Assembly (NCBI RefSeq): GCF_001667505.1
Contig: NZ_LZHZ01000032.1
Span: forward strand, 62,001-126,000
DNA length: 64,000 nt
Source of the DNA: Mycobacterium sp. ACS1612
Lineage (GTDB): Bacteria > Actinomycetota > Actinomycetes > Mycobacteriales > Mycobacteriaceae
Direction of reading: 5' to 3'
Made by a program: the position numbers and the translations under genes. The number at the start of each line of letters is the position of its first letter. The first letter of the stretch is position 1. The notes beneath the pieces are model-generated. The model was not told where the DNA came from. It ran no database searches and worked only from the letters and a program-made list of their open reading frames with translations. Below are positions 8,601 to 20,293 of this stretch, piece by piece.

Positions 8601-10099
8601 TGACCGCCGCGGACGCGAAAAGCGAAGAGATCGTTCGAGTCAGGTTCTGTCCGTCGCCCACCGGCACGCCGCATGTCGGGTTGATGCGTACCGCGCTGTT
8701 CAACTGGGCCTATGCCCGACACACCGGCGGCACCTTCGTGTTCCGGCTGGAGAACACCGACCCGCAACGCGACAGCGAGGAAAGCTATCTGGCACTGCTG
8801 GATGCGCTGAACTGGCTCGGGTTGAACTACGACGAGGGTCCCGACATCGGTGGGCCGTACGCGCCGTATAGGCAATCCGAACGCTTCGAGATCTACCGCG
8901 ACGTCGTACAGCGGTTGTTGGAGGCCGGTGAGGCATACGAGGCGTTCTCGACGCCGGAAGAGGTGGAGGCGAGGCACGTCGCCGCGGGCCGCAATCCCAA
9001 GCTCGGTTACGACAACTTCGATCGCGACCTCACCGACACCCAGCGTGCGGCGTACGTCGCAGAGGGGCGCAAACCCGTCGTGCGACTGCGGATGCCGGAC
9101 ACGGACATCTCGTGGCGCGATCTCGTCCGCGGCGACACCACCTTCGCGGCAGGCACCGTGCCAGATTTTGCGTTGACGCGCGCCAACGGAGATCCGTTGT
9201 ACACGTTGGTGAATCCGGTCGACGACGCGCTGATGAAGATCACCCATGTGCTGCGCGGGGAGGACATCCTGCCGTCGACACCTCGCCAGATCGCCCTGTA
9301 CCAGGCGTTGATCCGCATCGGCATCGCCGAGCGTGTCCCCGAATTCGCCCATCTGCCAAGCGTTCTCGGTGACGCGAACAAGAAGCTGTCCAAGCGCGAT
9401 CCGCAGTCCAATCTGTTTCTGCACCGCGAACGCGGCTTCATCCCGGAGGGGTTACTCAACTACCTGGCGTTGCTCGGCTGGGGTATCGCCGAGGACCGCG
9501 ACGTCTTCAGCCTCGACGAGATGGTGGCCGCGTTCGACGTCGCCGACGTCAACTCCAACCCTGCCCGCTTCGACCAGAAAAAGGCCGACGCCCTCAACGC
9601 CGAACACATCCGGATGTTGAGCGAAGACGATTTCACCGAGCGACTGCGTGCCTACTTCTCGGAGCACGGCCACGACACCGGCCTGGACGCCGCGCAGTTC
9701 GCCGTGGCCGCAAAGCTGGTGCAGACCCGCATCGTGGTGCTGGGCGATGCCTGGGATCTGCTCAAGTTCCTCAACGACAACGACTTCGCTCTCGACGAAA
9801 AGGCCGCCGCCAAGGAACTTCACGGCGACGCGGCCCCCGTGCTGGACGCGGCCATCGCCGCCCTCGAAGAGGTGGGGGACTGGACCACGGCCAAGATCGA
9901 AATAGCGCTGAAGGTGGCGCTGCTGGAAAATCTGGCGCTCAAGCCCCGGAAAGCGTTCGGGCCGATTCGGGTGGCCGCCACCGGTGCCTCGATCAGTCCG
10001 CCGCTGTTCGAGTCGCTGGAGCTGCTGGGCCGCGAGCGCGCGTTGAGCCGGCTGCGTGCGGGGCGGGAGCGGGCCGGGGGGGCGGCGGCGGAGGCGTGA
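8597..10099 (+). CDS. gltX: Glutamyl-tRNA synthetase
   Basis: Class I aminoacyl-tRNA synthetase of 500 residues. The HIGH-type motif is PTGTPHVGL near residue 20 and the KMSKS-type motif is KKLSKRDP near residue 260. The C-terminal helical part is the anticodon-binding domain. Mycobacteria generally lack GlnRS and make Gln-tRNA by misacylation and GatCAB, so this enzyme is expected to charge both tRNA-Glu and tRNA-Gln; that is family knowledge. It fits the two tRNA genes just downstream, which are exactly its substrates. ATG 8597 overlaps the previous stop; ATG 8600 is also possible. Confidence 0.96.
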   Translation: MMTAADAKSEEIVRVRFCPSPTGTPHVGLMRTALFNWAYARHTGGTFVFRLENTDPQRDSEESYLALLDALNWLGLNYDEGPDIGGPYAPYRQSERFEIYRDVVQRLLEAGEAYEAFSTPEEVEARHVAAGRNPKLGYDNFDRDLTDTQRAAYVAEGRKPVVRLRMPDTDISWRDLVRGDTTFAAGTVPDFALTRANGDPLYTLVNPVDDALMKITHVLRGEDILPSTPRQIALYQALIRIGIAERVPEFAHLPSVLGDANKKLSKRDPQSNLFLHRERGFIPEGLLNYLALLGWGIAEDRDVFSLDEMVAAFDVADVNSNPARFDQKKADALNAEHIRMLSEDDFTERLRAYFSEHGHDTGLDAAQFAVAAKLVQTRIVVLGDAWDLLKFLNDNDFALDEKAAAKELHGDAAPVLDAAIAALEEVGDWTTAKIEIALKVALLENLALKPRKAFGPIRVAATGASISPPLFESLELLGRERALSRLRAGRERAGGAAAEA

Positions 10100-10144
10100 A
10101 AAACGAGGGCAGAATCTTTGGTAGTCTGCACGTCGGCCCGATAC

Positions 10145-10175
10145 ATCAACCGGTGGGAGCCCTCCACCGATTGAT
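10145..10175 (+). terminator. Hairpin after gltX
   Basis: ATCAACCGGTGG and CCACCGATTGAT form a 12-bp stem with one mismatch around a 7-nt loop, 45 bp after gltX. No T-run follows, so it is either a mycobacterial-style intrinsic terminator or a processing hairpin ahead of the tRNA transcript. Confidence 0.45.
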
Positions 10176-10217
10176 CGTCTCGAAAATAGCCTGTGACCTG
10201 CGGTTATAGGCGGCCAA

Positions 10218-10289
10218 TGGGGTATGGTGTAATTGGCAACACAGCTGATTCTGGTTCAGCCATTCTAGGTTCGAGTCCTGGTACCCCAG
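10218..10289 (+). tRNA. tRNA-Gln (CTG)
   Basis: The 72-nt cloverleaf has acceptor TGGGGTA pairing with TACCCCA and discriminator G. The anticodon arm is GCTGA-TTCTGGT-TCAGC, with CTG as anticodon, and the T arm carries GTTCGAGTC. CCA is not encoded. Confidence 0.96.
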
Positions 10290-10346
10290 CTGCAGTTACG
10301 GATTAGGTCGGCATGAACGCGTGCGCTATGCTGGCAATCCGGTTCT

Positions 10347-10419
10347 GGCCCCGTCGTCTAGCGGCCTAGGACGCCGCCCTCTCACGGCGGTAGCGTGGGT
10401 TCGAATCCCATCGGGGCTA
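10347..10419 (+). tRNA. tRNA-Glu (CTC)
   Basis: The 73-nt cloverleaf has acceptor GGCCCCG pairing with CGGGGCT, including a G1-U72 wobble. The anticodon arm is CCGCC-CTCTCAC-GGCGG with anticodon CTC, and the T arm carries GGTTCGAATCC. The gene is 57 bp after tRNA-Gln, and both follow gltX. Confidence 0.96.
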
Positions 10420-10444
10420 CAAAACCGGTTCACTCCTCTTCGTT

Positions 10445-11146
10445 CTAAAGGCGCCGGGTCAACGCATCAGCGGCCGCCAGCAAGTCGGCCGCCCAGCGTG
10501 CGCCAGGCCGACGGCCCATCCGATCGATCGGTCCCGACACGGACACCGCGGCGATCACCGCTCCGCGCGCGTCGCGCACCGGAGCCGACACACTGGCCAC
10601 CCCGGGTTCGCGTTCCGCGGCGCTCTGCGCCCACCCGCGTTTGCGAACCTCGGCCAGCGCCCGGTCGGTGAACAGCGCGCCGGGCAGCACCGCCTGCTGT
10701 GTCGCCGCGTCGGCGTACGCCAACAGCACCTTGGCGCCCGACCCAGCGGTCATCGGCAGCCGCGTCCCAACCGGCACCGTATCGCGAAGTCCCGCAGGCG
10801 GTTCCAGCGCGGCGACGCAGATTCGCGTCGTCCCCTCGCGGCGATAGAGCTGCACGCTCTCACCCGTGATCTCGCGCAGTCGCGACAGCACCACTGCGCC
10901 GGCGGCCAACAGCGGATCATTGACCTGTCCGGCCAGTTCAGTCAGTGCCGGGCCCAGCTGCCAGCGACCGTCGCCGTTGCGGCTCAGCAGCCGGTGCACT
11001 TCGAGGCCCGCGGCCAGTCGATGCGCGGTGGCACGCGGCAGCCCGGTGCGTTCACACAATTCGGCCAGCCCGCACGGCGAATCGGCCACTGCATGCAGCA
11101 CACCCACAGTTTTGTCGAGCACGCCAATACCGCTATCCTGTCTCAC
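10445..11146 (-). CDS. ltbR: IclR-family regulator of leucine genes (LtbR-like)
   Basis: The 233-residue protein has an N-terminal winged helix (residues 5-65, with [20 protein letters not shown] as the recognition region). An IclR effector domain follows, with [15 protein letters not shown] and a C-terminal SVSGPIDRM segment. It is divergent from leuCD, with only 30 bp between the starts. In Corynebacterium glutamicum the IclR protein LtbR sits in the same place and represses leuB and leuCD; the symbol is given by that family and context match. In M. tuberculosis the counterpart is Rv2989. The effector is not evident from sequence. The GTG start is preceded by a good -10 box. Confidence 0.82.
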   Translation of the reverse strand: MRQDSGIGVLDKTVGVLHAVADSPCGLAELCERTGLPRATAHRLAAGLEVHRLLSRNGDGRWQLGPALTELAGQVNDPLLAAGAVVLSRLREITGESVQLYRREGTTRICVAALEPPAGLRDTVPVGTRLPMTAGSGAKVLLAYADAATQQAVLPGALFTDRALAEVRKRGWAQSAAEREPGVASVSAPVRDARGAVIAAVSVSGPIDRMGRRPGARWAADLLAAADALTRRL

Positions 11147-11176
11147 GGAGAGATACTAACGTCCCAGAATGTGAGA
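11141..11176. promoter_or_regulatory. ltbR-leuC divergent control region
   Basis: The 30-bp gap between the two starts holds a TAGTAT -10 box for the minus-strand regulator (11153-11158), 6 nt from its GTG. TCTCAC (11141-11146) and GTGAGA (11171-11176) form an inverted repeat flanking it. TATCCT at 11134-11139 is a possible -10 for leuC. A regulator bound here could control both directions. Confidence 0.45.
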
Positions 11177-12610
11177 ATGTCAAGTATGACCACCCCGCGC
11201 CCCATGGCAGAGAAGGTGTGGGCCGATCACGTCGTGGCCCACGGAACAGGCGAAGGCGACGCGCGCCACCCGGACCTGATCTACATCGACCTGCACCTCA
11301 TCCACGAGGTGACCAGTCCGCAGGCCTTCGACGGACTTCGGCTCAACGGCCGCACAGTGCGCAGGCCCGACCTGACCATCGCCACCGAGGACCACAACGT
11401 GCCGACGGTCGACATCGACAAGCCGATCGCCGACCCGATCTCGCGCACACAGGTCGAGACGCTGAGACGCAACTGCGAAGAGTTCGGCGTCCGGTTACAT
11501 CGGATGGGCGACGTCGAGCAAGGCATCGTGCACATCATCGGCCCGGAATTGGGACTGACCCAGCCGGGCATGACGGTGGTGTGTGGAGACAGTCACACCT
11601 CGACGCATGGCGCGTTTGGTGCGATTGCGATGGGCATCGGCACATCCGAGGTCGAACACGTTCTCGCAACGCAGACTCTGCCGCTGCGTCCGTTCAAGAC
11701 GATGGCGGTCAACGTCGACGGCGAGTTGCCGCCCGGTGTCGGCGCGAAGGACATCATCCTCGCGGTGATCGCGAAAATCGGCACCGGTGGGGGCCAGGGG
11801 CATGTCATCGAATACCGCGGCAGCGCCATCGAATCGCTGTCGATGGAGGGTCGGATGACGATCTGCAACATGAGTATCGAGGCCGGCGCCCGCGCCGGCA
11901 TGGTGGCCCCGGACGCAACCACGTTCGAATTTCTGCGTGGTCGTCCGCATGCGCCGAAGGGTCCCGAATGGGACGAGGCGGTCGCCGCGTGGACGGCCCT
12001 GCGCACTGACGAAGGCGCCGAATTCGATACCGAGGTGTACCTCGACGCCTCCACGTTGAGTCCGTTCGTGACGTGGGGTACGAACCCCGGCCAGGGCGTG
12101 CCGTTGTCGGAGTCGGTGCCGGATCCCGAGCTGATGTCCTCCGAGGGTGAACGCCAGTCAGCGGAAAAAGCGTTGGCCTACATGGATCTTCGGCCCGGCA
12201 CCGCGATGCGCGACATCACGGTGGACGCCGTCTTCGTTGGGTCGTGCACCAACGGCCGGATTGAGGACTTGCGTGTGGTCGCCGACATCCTGCGTGGCCG
12301 CAGGGTTGCCGATGGGGTGCGGATGCTGATCGTGCCCGGTTCGATGCGTGTGCGGGCACAGGCCGAATCTGAAGGCCTCGGCGAGATCTTCACGGCGGCC
12401 GGTGCGCAGTGGCGCCAGGCCGGTTGTTCGATGTGTCTTGGCATGAATCCAGACCAACTGGCGCCGGGTGAGCGTTGCGCATCGACGTCCAACCGCAACT
12501 TCGAGGGCAGGCAGGGCAAGGGTGGCCGAACCCATTTGGTGTCTCCTGCCGTCGCCGCCGCGACCGCTGTGCGCGGCAAGCTCTCGTCCCCAGCCGACCT
12601 GACTCAGTAA
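11177..12610 (+). CDS. leuC: 3-isopropylmalate dehydratase large subunit
   Basis: Large, 4Fe-4S-containing subunit of isopropylmalate isomerase, an aconitase-family enzyme. The product has 477 residues from ATG 11177; ATG 11186 is the alternative. Landmarks are [15 protein letters not shown], the first cluster Cys in [14 protein letters not shown], and the other two in [14 protein letters not shown]. The C-terminal [17 protein letters not shown] is the usual substrate-binding segment. It works with LeuD, encoded 12 bp downstream. There is no strong ribosome site, and the start region carries the LtbR-type inverted repeat. Confidence 0.97.
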   Translation: MSSMTTPRPMAEKVWADHVVAHGTGEGDARHPDLIYIDLHLIHEVTSPQAFDGLRLNGRTVRRPDLTIATEDHNVPTVDIDKPIADPISRTQVETLRRNCEEFGVRLHRMGDVEQGIVHIIGPELGLTQPGMTVVCGDSHTSTHGAFGAIAMGIGTSEVEHVLATQTLPLRPFKTMAVNVDGELPPGVGAKDIILAVIAKIGTGGGQGHVIEYRGSAIESLSMEGRMTICNMSIEAGARAGMVAPDATTFEFLRGRPHAPKGPEWDEAVAAWTALRTDEGAEFDTEVYLDASTLSPFVTWGTNPGQGVPLSESVPDPELMSSEGERQSAEKALAYMDLRPGTAMRDITVDAVFVGSCTNGRIEDLRVVADILRGRRVADGVRMLIVPGSMRVRAQAESEGLGEIFTAAGAQWRQAGCSMCLGMNPDQLAPGERCASTSNRNFEGRQGKGGRTHLVSPAVAAATAVRGKLSSPADLTQ

Positions 12611-12622
12611 GAGGAGAACGAC

Positions 12623-13216
12623 ATGGAAGCTTTTCGCACCCACACAGGCATCGGCGTCCCGTTGCGCCGGTCGAATGTGGATACCGACCAAATCATCCCC
12701 GCCGTCTATTTGAAGCGGGTCACCCGAACAGGTTTCGAGGACGGCCTATTCGCCGCCTGGCGCGCAGATCCGTCATTCATATTGAATCTGGCACCGTTCG
12801 ACAAGGGATCGGTGTTGGTCGCGGGGCCCGATTTCGGCACTGGCTCGTCACGCGAGCATGCCGTCTGGGCGCTGATGGACTTCGGCTTCAGGGTCGTTAT
12901 CTCATCGCGATTCGCCGACATTTTTCGCGGCAATGCGGGCAAGGCGGGCCTTCTGGCGGCAGAAGTCGCCCAAGATGATGTGGAACTCCTGTGGAAGCTC
13001 ATCGAGGAGCAGCCGGGGGCGGAAATCACTGTGAATCTTCAAGATCGGAATATCGTCGCCGGAACGGTCATGGTGCCGTTCAAGATTGACGATTACACCG
13101 CCTGGCGACTGCTCGAGGGTCTCGACGATATAGGCCTTACGCTGCGAAAACTCGATGAAATCGAGTCATACGAGGCGAGCAGGCCGAGCTGGAAACCGCG
13201 CACTCTGCCAGCCTGA
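12623..13216 (+). CDS. leuD: 3-isopropylmalate dehydratase small subunit
   Basis: The 197-residue small subunit carries the swivelling domain of isopropylmalate isomerase. Motifs are [17 protein letters not shown] near residue 15 and [14 protein letters not shown] near residue 70. An AAGAGGAG-type ribosome site precedes the ATG. It directly follows leuC, with which it forms the active heterodimer. It is the last gene of the leuCD operon. Confidence 0.97.
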   Translation: MEAFRTHTGIGVPLRRSNVDTDQIIPAVYLKRVTRTGFEDGLFAAWRADPSFILNLAPFDKGSVLVAGPDFGTGSSREHAVWALMDFGFRVVISSRFADIFRGNAGKAGLLAAEVAQDDVELLWKLIEEQPGAEITVNLQDRNIVAGTVMVPFKIDDYTAWRLLEGLDDIGLTLRKLDEIESYEASRPSWKPRTLPA

Positions 13217-13340
13217 TTATTCGGCCGCGGCGAGCCGAAATCGCCACCTTCACCCCAGTTCTCGGGACCTTCTGCTGGAGCCCAAGGGGGGCAAGAAAGT
13301 TCGCTAGTTTCGCTTGAAATTGCGCGTGGCTCTTGGAAAT

Positions 13341-13392
13341 CAGTGGTCAATGGGTTTACCGTGTCCTCTAGTCGGTCCAAAGAGGACCACTG
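13341..13392 (+). promoter_or_regulatory. Nested inverted repeats in front of hupB
   Basis: GTCCTCT (13363-13369) and AGAGGAC (13381-13387) form a 7-bp stem with an 11-nt loop, 21 nt before the ATG. CAGTGGTC (13341-13348) and GACCACTG (13385-13392) form a second, overlapping 8-bp inverted repeat. The two arms compete for 13385-13387. They could be an operator or alternative leader structures. The GGAGG ribosome site follows at 13398-13402. Confidence 0.4.
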
Positions 13393-13408
13393 GTTTCGGA
13401 GGTTTTGG

Positions 13409-14050
13409 ATGAACAAAGCGGAGCTCATCGACGTACTCACGGAGAAACTGGGCTCGGATCGTCGGCAAGCAACGGCGGCGGTGGAGAACGTTGTCGACAC
13501 CATCGTGCGTGCGGTGCACAAGGGTGACAGCGTCACCATTACCGGCTTCGGCGTGTTCGAGCAGCGCCGCCGTGCCGCCCGTGTCGCGCGGAACCCGCGC
13601 ACCGGCGAGACGGTGAAAGTCAAGCCCACCTCCGTGCCGGCATTCCGGCCCGGCGCTCAATTCAAAGCGGTTGTCTCTGGCGCACAAAAGCTCCCGGCGG
13701 AAGGACCAGCAGTGAAGCGTGGCGTGACTGCGGGCGGCGGCGCTCGCAAGGCCGTGAAGAGGGCGGCCGCCAAGAAGGCCGTGAAGAGAGCGGCCGTCAA
13801 GAAGGCCGTGAAGAAGGCGGCCGTCAAGAAGGCCGTCAAGCGCACCGCCGCGAAGAAGGCAGTGAAGCGCACCGCCGTCAAGAAGGCAGTGAAGCGCAGC
13901 GCGGCCAAGAAGGCAGTGAAGAAGGCTGCCGCCAAGAAGGCAGTGAAGAAGGCTGCTGCCAAGAAGGTGGTGGCCAAGCGGGCCGCCGCCAAGAAGACGG
14001 CTCGAAAGGCTCCGGCACGCAAGGCTCCGGCCAAGCGTGGTGGTCGCTGA
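13409..14050 (+). CDS. hupB: HU-family histone-like DNA-binding protein HupB
   Basis: Nucleoid protein of 213 residues. Residues 1-90 are the HU fold ([15 protein letters not shown], then the DNA-binding arm with [11 protein letters not shown] and PAFRPG). Residues 105-213 are a Lys/Ala tail built from repeats such as KKAVKRAA and KKAAAKKA, resembling eukaryotic H1, as in mycobacterial HupB. The tail is encoded by a near-tandem GC-rich repeat (about 13740-14020), a likely site of length variation between strains. In mycobacteria the protein compacts DNA, affects iron uptake and is acetylated on its Lys-rich tail; that is known of the family, not seen here. Confidence 0.97.
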   Translation: MNKAELIDVLTEKLGSDRRQATAAVENVVDTIVRAVHKGDSVTITGFGVFEQRRRAARVARNPRTGETVKVKPTSVPAFRPGAQFKAVVSGAQKLPAEGPAVKRGVTAGGGARKAVKRAAAKKAVKRAAVKKAVKKAAVKKAVKRTAAKKAVKRTAVKKAVKRSAAKKAVKKAAAKKAVKKAAAKKVVAKRAAAKKTARKAPARKAPAKRGGR

Positions 14051-14060
14051 ATTTCGTCCT

Positions 14061-14099
14061 CAGACACGCCGTGGGTTCTCGTGACCCACGGCGTGTCTG
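14061..14099. terminator. Bidirectional terminator between hupB and mutT1
   Basis: CAGACACGCCGTGGGT and ACCCACGGCGTGTCTG are a perfect 16-bp inverted repeat with a 7-nt loop, placed between convergent hupB and mutT1. No U-tract follows on either strand. Confidence 0.8.
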
Positions 14100-14184
14100 C
14101 GTGCGGTGAGTTCGGCGGCGCCCCGCGCACTTTGGATTCAATGGCCCGGCACCTGCGTCGAGTCGCAGGCAGACCGGCCCGACG

Positions 14185-15114
14185 TTACCGTTTGACCGCC
14201 AGCGGGCTGCCGATGTGGTCGGCGGCTATCAAGCGATCGTCCGCGAAGGACATCACCCACACGCTGCCCTTGCGGTTGCGCGATTTGTCCGGGCGCACCC
14301 CGTCGCGCGCCGACCACCAGGCGACGAGATCGGGTATCACCTTGCCCTGGGTGCAGATGACGGGCGTGCCTGAAGCGGCGGCGATTTCAAGGAACCGGTG
14401 CCTGGCCGCCTTGCGGCTGTCGGCGTAGGCCTCCTCGGTCAACAAGGGCTCGTCTGCGATGGTGACGCCCAGTTCCTCCGCGAGCGGTTCAAGCGTCTGA
14501 TGGCAGCGCACCCGGTCCGCGGCGTAGAGCGTATCGGCACCGAACGCCATCAGCACGCCAACGAGGGACTCGGCCTGTGCACGGCCGCGCTTGTCCAGTG
14601 GCCGCTTGCGGTCGTCGCCCTTGTACCGCGACTTGCTGCCCGCGGTGCCGTGCCGCACGATCAACACAGTCTTGGTGTCTACGGGGTGTTTTACGAAGCG
14701 GCGCAACACTTTTCGGTCGTGCGGGTACTCCAGTTGTTTCATCGCCTCGGCCATCGGAAGCCACTTGAGTTCGTCGACTTCCGCGTTCGGGGTGAATTCG
14801 CCCTCGCCGGCGCGTGCCGCCCAGTAGCGCACCTTCTTGACGCCTTGCTCGACGGGGTAGCTGACTGCAGTGAGCCGCCGTCCGAGGGTCGAGGAGTAGC
14901 CGGTCTCCTCACGAATTTCGCGTACGGCGGTCACCGGTTCGGATTCACCGGGGTCGACCTTGCCCTTGGGCAGAGACCAATCGTCGTAGCGCGGGCGATG
15001 GATGATCGCGACTTCGGGCGCCGACAGGTCGTCGTTGTGCCGCCAGAGCACGGCACCTGCCGCGAGTACGGCCTTGGTCGTCGGGACCGTGTCCGGGGCA
15101 ACTTCCTTCGGCAC
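14185..15114 (-). CDS. mutT1: 8-oxo-(d)GTP phosphatase, Nudix plus histidine-phosphatase domains
   Basis: The 309-residue protein joins two domains. The N-terminal Nudix domain (about 12-145) has its box starting at GKVDPGE and ending REIREETG. The C-terminal histidine phosphatase (about 150-309) has the phosphohistidine motif [10 protein letters not shown]. Mycobacterial MutT1 converts 8-oxo-GTP and 8-oxo-dGTP to the diphosphates and also cleaves diadenosine polyphosphates. The two-domain layout is the mycobacterial form. The GTG start is preceded by GGAG. It lies 47 bp after ppk on the same strand and probably shares its transcript. Confidence 0.93.
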   Translation of the reverse strand: MPKEVAPDTVPTTKAVLAAGAVLWRHNDDLSAPEVAIIHRPRYDDWSLPKGKVDPGESEPVTAVREIREETGYSSTLGRRLTAVSYPVEQGVKKVRYWAARAGEGEFTPNAEVDELKWLPMAEAMKQLEYPHDRKVLRRFVKHPVDTKTVLIVRHGTAGSKSRYKGDDRKRPLDKRGRAQAESLVGVLMAFGADTLYAADRVRCHQTLEPLAEELGVTIADEPLLTEEAYADSRKAARHRFLEIAAASGTPVICTQGKVIPDLVAWWSARDGVRPDKSRNRKGSVWVMSFADDRLIAADHIGSPLAVKR

Positions 15115-15161
15115 CTCAACTCCTGCAGGTCATCCGACCGCCTCGGGTCGCGTCGTCACGG

Positions 15162-17315
15162 TTACGGATGTCGGTGGCGTTCCATCATCGACACCTGGTG
15201 ATCGCGCACGGTTTCACCCGCGCTCGGCAGCGCCGTCCAGCGCCCGTCGGTACCCAACTCCCAGCAGCGGGTCGCAGGATCCATCGTGGACTCGAACACG
15301 TCGTTCAACTGCGTGGTCAACCGCGGATCCTTCACTTGCGCCATCACTTCGACCCGTCGGTCGAGATTTCGGTGCATCATGTCGGCGCTGCCGATCCAGA
15401 ACTCGTCGATGGCATTGAAGTGGATTATCCGCGAGTGCTCGAGGAACCGGCCGAGAATCGAACGTACGACAATGTTGTCGGAGTACCCGGGCGCACCAGG
15501 TTTCAGCGCGCAGATGCCGCGCACCACCACCTCGACTCGAACTCCGGCTTGCGAGGCGCGGTACAGAGCGTCGATTACTTGTTCGTCGACCAACGCGTTG
15601 GCCTTCATCCGGATCCGGCCCTGCGCTCCGTCGAGGGTGGCCGCGATTTCGCGCTCGATGCGCTCGATGATGCCCTTGCGCACCCCGTATGGCGCCACCA
15701 GCAGATTGCGGTACGACTCCTTGCGTGAGTAGCCCGTCAGCGAGTTGAACAGATCGGTCAGGTCCGCACCGATGTCCGGCGCCGCGGTGAGCAGGCCAAC
15801 ATCTTCATACAGCCGGGCGGTTTTCGGGTTGTAGTTACCCGTGCCGATATGGCAGTAGCGACGGATCATCGAGCCTTCACGGCGCACCACCAAGCAGGTC
15901 TTGCAGTGCGTTTTGAGTCCGATGAGCCCGTAGACCACGTGCACACCGGCCTGTTCCAGTGCGCGCGCCCATTTGATGTTGGCCTGTTCGTCGAAGCGTG
16001 CCTTGATCTCGACGAGCGCGACCACCTGCTTGCCCGCCTCGGCTGCGTCGATGAGAGCGTTGACAATCGGGGAATCACCGGAGGTGCGGTAGAGCGTCTG
16101 CTTGATCGCCAGCACGTTCGGGTCGGCGGCGGCCTGCTCGATGAACCGCTGCACCGTGGTGGAGAACGAATCGTAGGGATGATGGACGAGCACGTCACCG
16201 TCGCGCAGCGTGGCGAAGATGCTCTTCGGGGTCTCGCGTTCACCGAACGCCGGCGGTGTCGCGGGCACGAACGGCGGATCCTTGAGTGCCGGACGGTCGA
16301 CACCGTAGATCTGCCACAGCGACGACAAATCGAGCAGGCCGGGCACTTCGATCATATCGCCGGGGGCGACGTCGAGTTCGCGCAACAACAATTCGAGCAT
16401 GCTCTCAGTCATGTCGTCGGACACCTCGAGACGCACGGGCGAACCGAACCGGCGCCGTGCGAGTTCCCGTTCGAGTGCCTGAAGCAGATCCTCGTCGCGA
16501 TCCTCTTCGACCTCGAAATCCGCGTTGCGCGTGATGCGGAAGGCGTGATGCTCGACGACTTCGAGACCGGGGAACAGCACCGAGAGGAATGCGGCGATCA
16601 ACTCCTCCATCGGAAGGAACCGCACGACATCCGAGCTGCCTTCGCGGGGCGCGAGTTCCACGAAGCGGTCGACGTTGTCGGGCACCTTGACACGAGCGAA
16701 GTGCTGGCCGCCGTCGTCGGGGTGTTTGACGGTGATCGCCAGGTTGAGGCTCAAGCCGCTGACGAACGGGAACGGGTGAGCCGGGTCGACCGCCAGCGGC
16801 GTCAACACCGGGAACACTTGTTCGTGAAAGTACGTCGACAGCCGTGAGCGTTCGTCGTCGTCGAGTTCGGCCCATGTGACGATGACGATGCCTTCGTCGG
16901 CCAGTGCCGGACGCACCGAGTCGAGAAAGACGTGGGCGTGCCGGTCGGCGATCTGCTGGGTGCGCTCGTTGATCCGGCGCAACTGCTCGCGCGGCGACAG
17001 ACCGTCGGCCGAGCGCACCGACAAACCCATCTCGTCGCGACGCTTCAGGCCGGCAACGCGCACCATGTAGAACTCGTCGAGGTTCGACGCGAAGATCGCG
17101 AGGAACTTCGCGCGTTCCAGCAGAGGCAAGGAAGTGTCGGCGGCCAGCGCCAGCACCCTGGCGTTGAAGTCCAACCAGCTCAGTTCGCGGTTGAGGTAGC
17201 GATCCTCGGGCAGCGCGTTGTCCACCGCCGGTGACGTCGCGGCGGGCGGCGACTCGGGCGCCGAGGCGACCAAGTCCGAGCTAGCGGGTCGGATCTGGGC
17301 TTCGGCTTCGGTCAT
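15162..17315 (-). CDS. ppk: Polyphosphate kinase 1
   Basis: Polymerises the terminal phosphate of ATP into inorganic polyphosphate. The product has 717 residues with the four PPK1 regions: N-terminal (about 40-145, [16 protein letters not shown]), head (150-350), and two phospholipase-D-like C-terminal domains. The autophosphorylated His is in GLKTHCK, and the second conserved His is in [11 protein letters not shown]. The first 38 residues are an Ala/Pro-rich mycobacterial extension. Polyphosphate in mycobacteria feeds the MprAB stringent-response circuit, which is known from M. tuberculosis. It is followed by mutT1 in the same direction. Confidence 0.97.
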   Translation of the reverse strand: MTEAEAQIRPASSDLVASAPESPPAATSPAVDNALPEDRYLNRELSWLDFNARVLALAADTSLPLLERAKFLAIFASNLDEFYMVRVAGLKRRDEMGLSVRSADGLSPREQLRRINERTQQIADRHAHVFLDSVRPALADEGIVIVTWAELDDDERSRLSTYFHEQVFPVLTPLAVDPAHPFPFVSGLSLNLAITVKHPDDGGQHFARVKVPDNVDRFVELAPREGSSDVVRFLPMEELIAAFLSVLFPGLEVVEHHAFRITRNADFEVEEDRDEDLLQALERELARRRFGSPVRLEVSDDMTESMLELLLRELDVAPGDMIEVPGLLDLSSLWQIYGVDRPALKDPPFVPATPPAFGERETPKSIFATLRDGDVLVHHPYDSFSTTVQRFIEQAAADPNVLAIKQTLYRTSGDSPIVNALIDAAEAGKQVVALVEIKARFDEQANIKWARALEQAGVHVVYGLIGLKTHCKTCLVVRREGSMIRRYCHIGTGNYNPKTARLYEDVGLLTAAPDIGADLTDLFNSLTGYSRKESYRNLLVAPYGVRKGIIERIEREIAATLDGAQGRIRMKANALVDEQVIDALYRASQAGVRVEVVVRGICALKPGAPGYSDNIVVRSILGRFLEHSRIIHFNAIDEFWIGSADMMHRNLDRRVEVMAQVKDPRLTTQLNDVFESTMDPATRCWELGTDGRWTALPSAGETVRDHQVSMMERHRHP

Positions 17316-17381
17316 GGTGTCGATAATCCCTTATCGACCAGTCACCCGGCTACCGCGATGCCCGATCCCTTCGCCAGCTGT

Positions 17382-19174
<1,793 letters not shown>

Positions 19175-19180
19175 AGCCAG

Positions 19181-20293
19181 ATGGACGGCACCTACGGCGA
19201 TTCCACCCGCAGCGTCAAAGCCGTCGGCTCGGAAGCGATTCCGGGTAGACCTGTCGCCCCGCCACCTGTTCCGGCGTCGACGTACCACTTGTCGCCCGAC
19301 GAGACAGAACCGCTGGACAGTTACGGTCGCAGCTCGAATCCCACGTGGCGGCAACTGGAATCGGCGCTCGCGCAACTCGAAGGGGCCGCGAAGGCGTTGA
19401 CGTTCGCGTCCGGTATGGCGGCGATCACGTCGGCGCTGCGGGTGCTGGTCAAGCCGAACAGCAAGCTCGTCGTCCCGTCCGACGGGTATTACCAGGTACG
19501 CCGCTATGCCGCTGAATACCTTGCCTGCCAAGGGGTTACCGTCATCGAAGCGAGTAGTGCCGACATGTGCGCGGCCTCCACGGACGCCGATGTGGTGCTC
19601 GCTGAGACGCCGGCCAACCCGGGACTCGACGTCGTCGATCTGCACCAGCTCGCGCTTGGCTGCCGCGGCCGAGGCGCCATCCTGATCGTCGACAACACCA
19701 CCGCGACGCCGCTCGGGCAGCAGCCGTTGTCGCTTGGTGCCGACCTGGTGGTGGCCAGCGCGACGAAAGCCCTTTCGGGACACAGTGATCTGCTCGCCGG
19801 CTATGTTGCGGGCAGCCAGCCTGACCTGATGGCCGCGATCGAACGTGACCGATTGTTGGCCGGACCCATCCTCGGTGCGTTCGAAGCGTGGCTGGTGCTG
19901 CGCAGCCTCGGCAGTGCCGGATTGCGATTCGAGCGACAGTGTCAGAACGCGCAGGCGCTCGCCATGACGCTGCGCGGGCATCCCGCGGTGAAGTCGGTGC
20001 GCTATCCCGGTCTGCCCGACGACCCTTCACATCGGATCGCCACGCTGCAGATGAGGCGCTACGGCGGACTGGTCGCCGTCGAGTTGAAGGACGCCGCCGC
20101 GGTGCGTGCACTGGTGGAACGCAGCGCGCTGCTGATCGCGTCAACCAGCTTCGGCGGAATTCACACCTCGGTGGACCGGCGTGCCCGCTGGGGCGATCCG
20201 GTCAGCGACGGCTTCGCCAGGATCTCGCTGGGCATCGAGGACACCGACGATCTGATCGCCGATTTCGAAGAGGCGCTCTCCGGCGATGGATGA
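19181..20293 (+). CDS. Cys/Met-metabolism PLP enzyme, cystathionine gamma-lyase-like
   Basis: The 370-residue fold-type I PLP enzyme belongs to the trans-sulfuration family. YGRSSNPTW and ALTFASGMAAITSAL match the phosphate-binding area, TPANPGLDVVDL and IVDNTTATP the cofactor pocket, and the PLP Lys is in VVASATKALSGHSD. Members cleave cystathionine or form it from O-acylhomoserine; the sequence alone does not decide which. It sits 6 bp after gpsA, and its last 8 bases overlap the LysR gene, so gpsA, this gene and the accessory block can be one transcript. Whether it belongs functionally to the block is unclear. Confidence 0.85.
   Translation: MDGTYGDSTRSVKAVGSEAIPGRPVAPPPVPASTYHLSPDETEPLDSYGRSSNPTWRQLESALAQLEGAAKALTFASGMAAITSALRVLVKPNSKLVVPSDGYYQVRRYAAEYLACQGVTVIEASSADMCAASTDADVVLAETPANPGLDVVDLHQLALGCRGRGAILIVDNTTATPLGQQPLSLGADLVVASATKALSGHSDLLAGYVAGSQPDLMAAIERDRLLAGPILGAFEAWLVLRSLGSAGLRFERQCQNAQALAMTLRGHPAVKSVRYPGLPDDPSHRIATLQMRRYGGLVAVELKDAAAVRALVERSALLIASTSFGGIHTSVDRRARWGDPVSDGFARISLGIEDTDDLIADFEEALSGDG

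Noticed and set aside
13217..13340. Small gene between leuD and hupB
   Set aside because: No open frame with a ribosome site was found; it looks like the hupB promoter region.
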